Shown here one piece after another: positions 4,919-5,383 of a stretch of DNA of 5,383 bases (its first letter is position 1; each line of letters opens with the position of its first letter). The stretch lies in the NCBI GenBank assembly GCA_031550915.1, contig JAVBOF010000111.1:1-5383 (forward strand). The letters are read 5' to 3'. The notes under the pieces were generated by a model. It made no database searches and was not told the DNA's origin. It worked only from the letters and a program-made list of their open reading frames with translations. The position numbers were made by a program, and so were the translations under genes. This DNA is from JAVBOF01 sp031550915. Lineage in GTDB: Bacteria > Bacillota > Clostridia > Christensenellales > MGBC116941.

Positions 4919-5383
4919 GATGAAGCGAAACATGCGGATCATGCTGATAGTATTCACAGGTATGTTTGTACTGTTGATAGGCTATACTGCGTATTCTGTA
5001 CTCGTATACGGCCAAAGATGGTCTGCAAGCCCGTACAATACTAGGATAGCGCAATATAAAAAAAATATCAGGCCTGGAGATATTCTGGACCGCAACGGAG
5101 AAAAGCTGGCCACTACGGATAAGAGCGGCAAAAGGATATACAGCAAAGATGAAGATACGCGTTTGGCGGTGAGCCATGTTGTTGGCGACGCTAAGGGCAT
5201 GACACTTTCCGGAGTGGAATCCATGAAGTCAGCTGATCTGTATGGGCTCAACAACGGCGTCGTTGAAAGTGCGTACCACACGTTGATATCCAAGAACAGT
5301 AAAGGCAGTGATATTAAGCTGACTATCGACGCAAAATTGTGTGAATTTGCGTTTGACCAATTGGGCAAATACGACGGCGCTGC
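4908..5383 (+). CDS. Class B penicillin-binding protein, PbpA-like (N-terminal part, 3' truncated)
   Basis: The frame is open to the window end and shows 158 residues. It has a basic N-terminus (MMDKMKRNMR), a single membrane anchor (about residues 11-34), and the N-terminal PBP motif RPGDILDRNGEKLATT (55-70; the family has RGxIxDRNGxxLA, here with an extra Pro between Arg and Gly). A pedestal region with AVSHVVGDAKG follows, then GSDIKLTIDAKLCEFAFDQLGKYDGA (133-158). This last stretch matches the GxDVxLTIDxxLQ entry into the transpeptidase domain. The catalytic SxxK, SxN and KTG motifs lie beyond the window. In the family the protein cross-links peptidoglycan and activates its SEDS partner, here the gene just upstream. 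GGAGG (4898-4902) is 5 bases from ATG 4908 and 8 from ATG 4911; either may be used. The gene overlaps the FtsW-like stop by 11 bases, suggesting translational coupling. Confidence 0.93.
   Translation, partial: MMDKMKRNMRIMLIVFTGMFVLLIGYTAYSVLVYGQRWSASPYNTRIAQYKKNIRPGDILDRNGEKLATTDKSGKRIYSKDEDTRLAVSHVVGDAKGMTLSGVESMKSADLYGLNNGVVESAYHTLISKNSKGSDIKLTIDAKLCEFAFDQLGKYDGA

Overview
The window looks like chromosomal DNA of a spore-forming-type Firmicute, most likely a member of the Clostridia. This is inferred from AGGAGG-type ribosome binding sites, frequent TTG starts, a type IV pilus gene cluster of the clostridial kind, and a compact FHA / FtsW-like / PBP cluster. No RNA gene, insertion sequence, CRISPR array or phage gene was seen.

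Positions 1-2701 (+ strand) are the end of a type IV pilus (or type II secretion-like) operon. In order: the C-terminal part of the PilC/GspF inner-membrane platform protein (cut by the window edge), a 110-aa single-pass membrane protein without a prepilin motif, two pilin-like proteins with clear class III signal peptides, and a 268-aa PilX/GspK-like protein with a very acidic tail. The genes are tightly packed (gaps of 2 to 26 bases, one ATGA overlap), so they are probably co-transcribed. A strong hairpin at 2775-2802 ends the operon.

Positions 2702-3210 lie between the two operons. On the minus strand they hold a small gene (2873-3037) for a 54-aa, nine-cysteine protein with two hydrophobic segments. 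It has a near-perfect ribosome binding site, and the hairpin at 2775-2802 can also terminate it. Between this gene and the next + strand gene is a divergent promoter region. It contains a good sigma-A promoter (extended -10) for the downstream operon, with an inverted repeat over its -35 box.

Positions 3211-5383 (+ strand) are a cell-wall operon: a membrane-anchored FHA-domain protein, an FtsW/RodA/SpoVE-family SEDS glycosyltransferase, and the N-terminal part of a class B penicillin-binding protein (cut by the window edge). The SEDS protein and the PBP are expected to form a polymerase-transpeptidase pair. The FHA protein probably links the pair to Ser/Thr phosphorylation, as in the actinobacterial fha-rodA-pbpA clusters. 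Most of the content belongs to known families. The least ordinary items are the small cysteine-rich gene, the FHA domain with its usual Arg replaced by Ser, and the motif-less membrane protein in the pilus operon.
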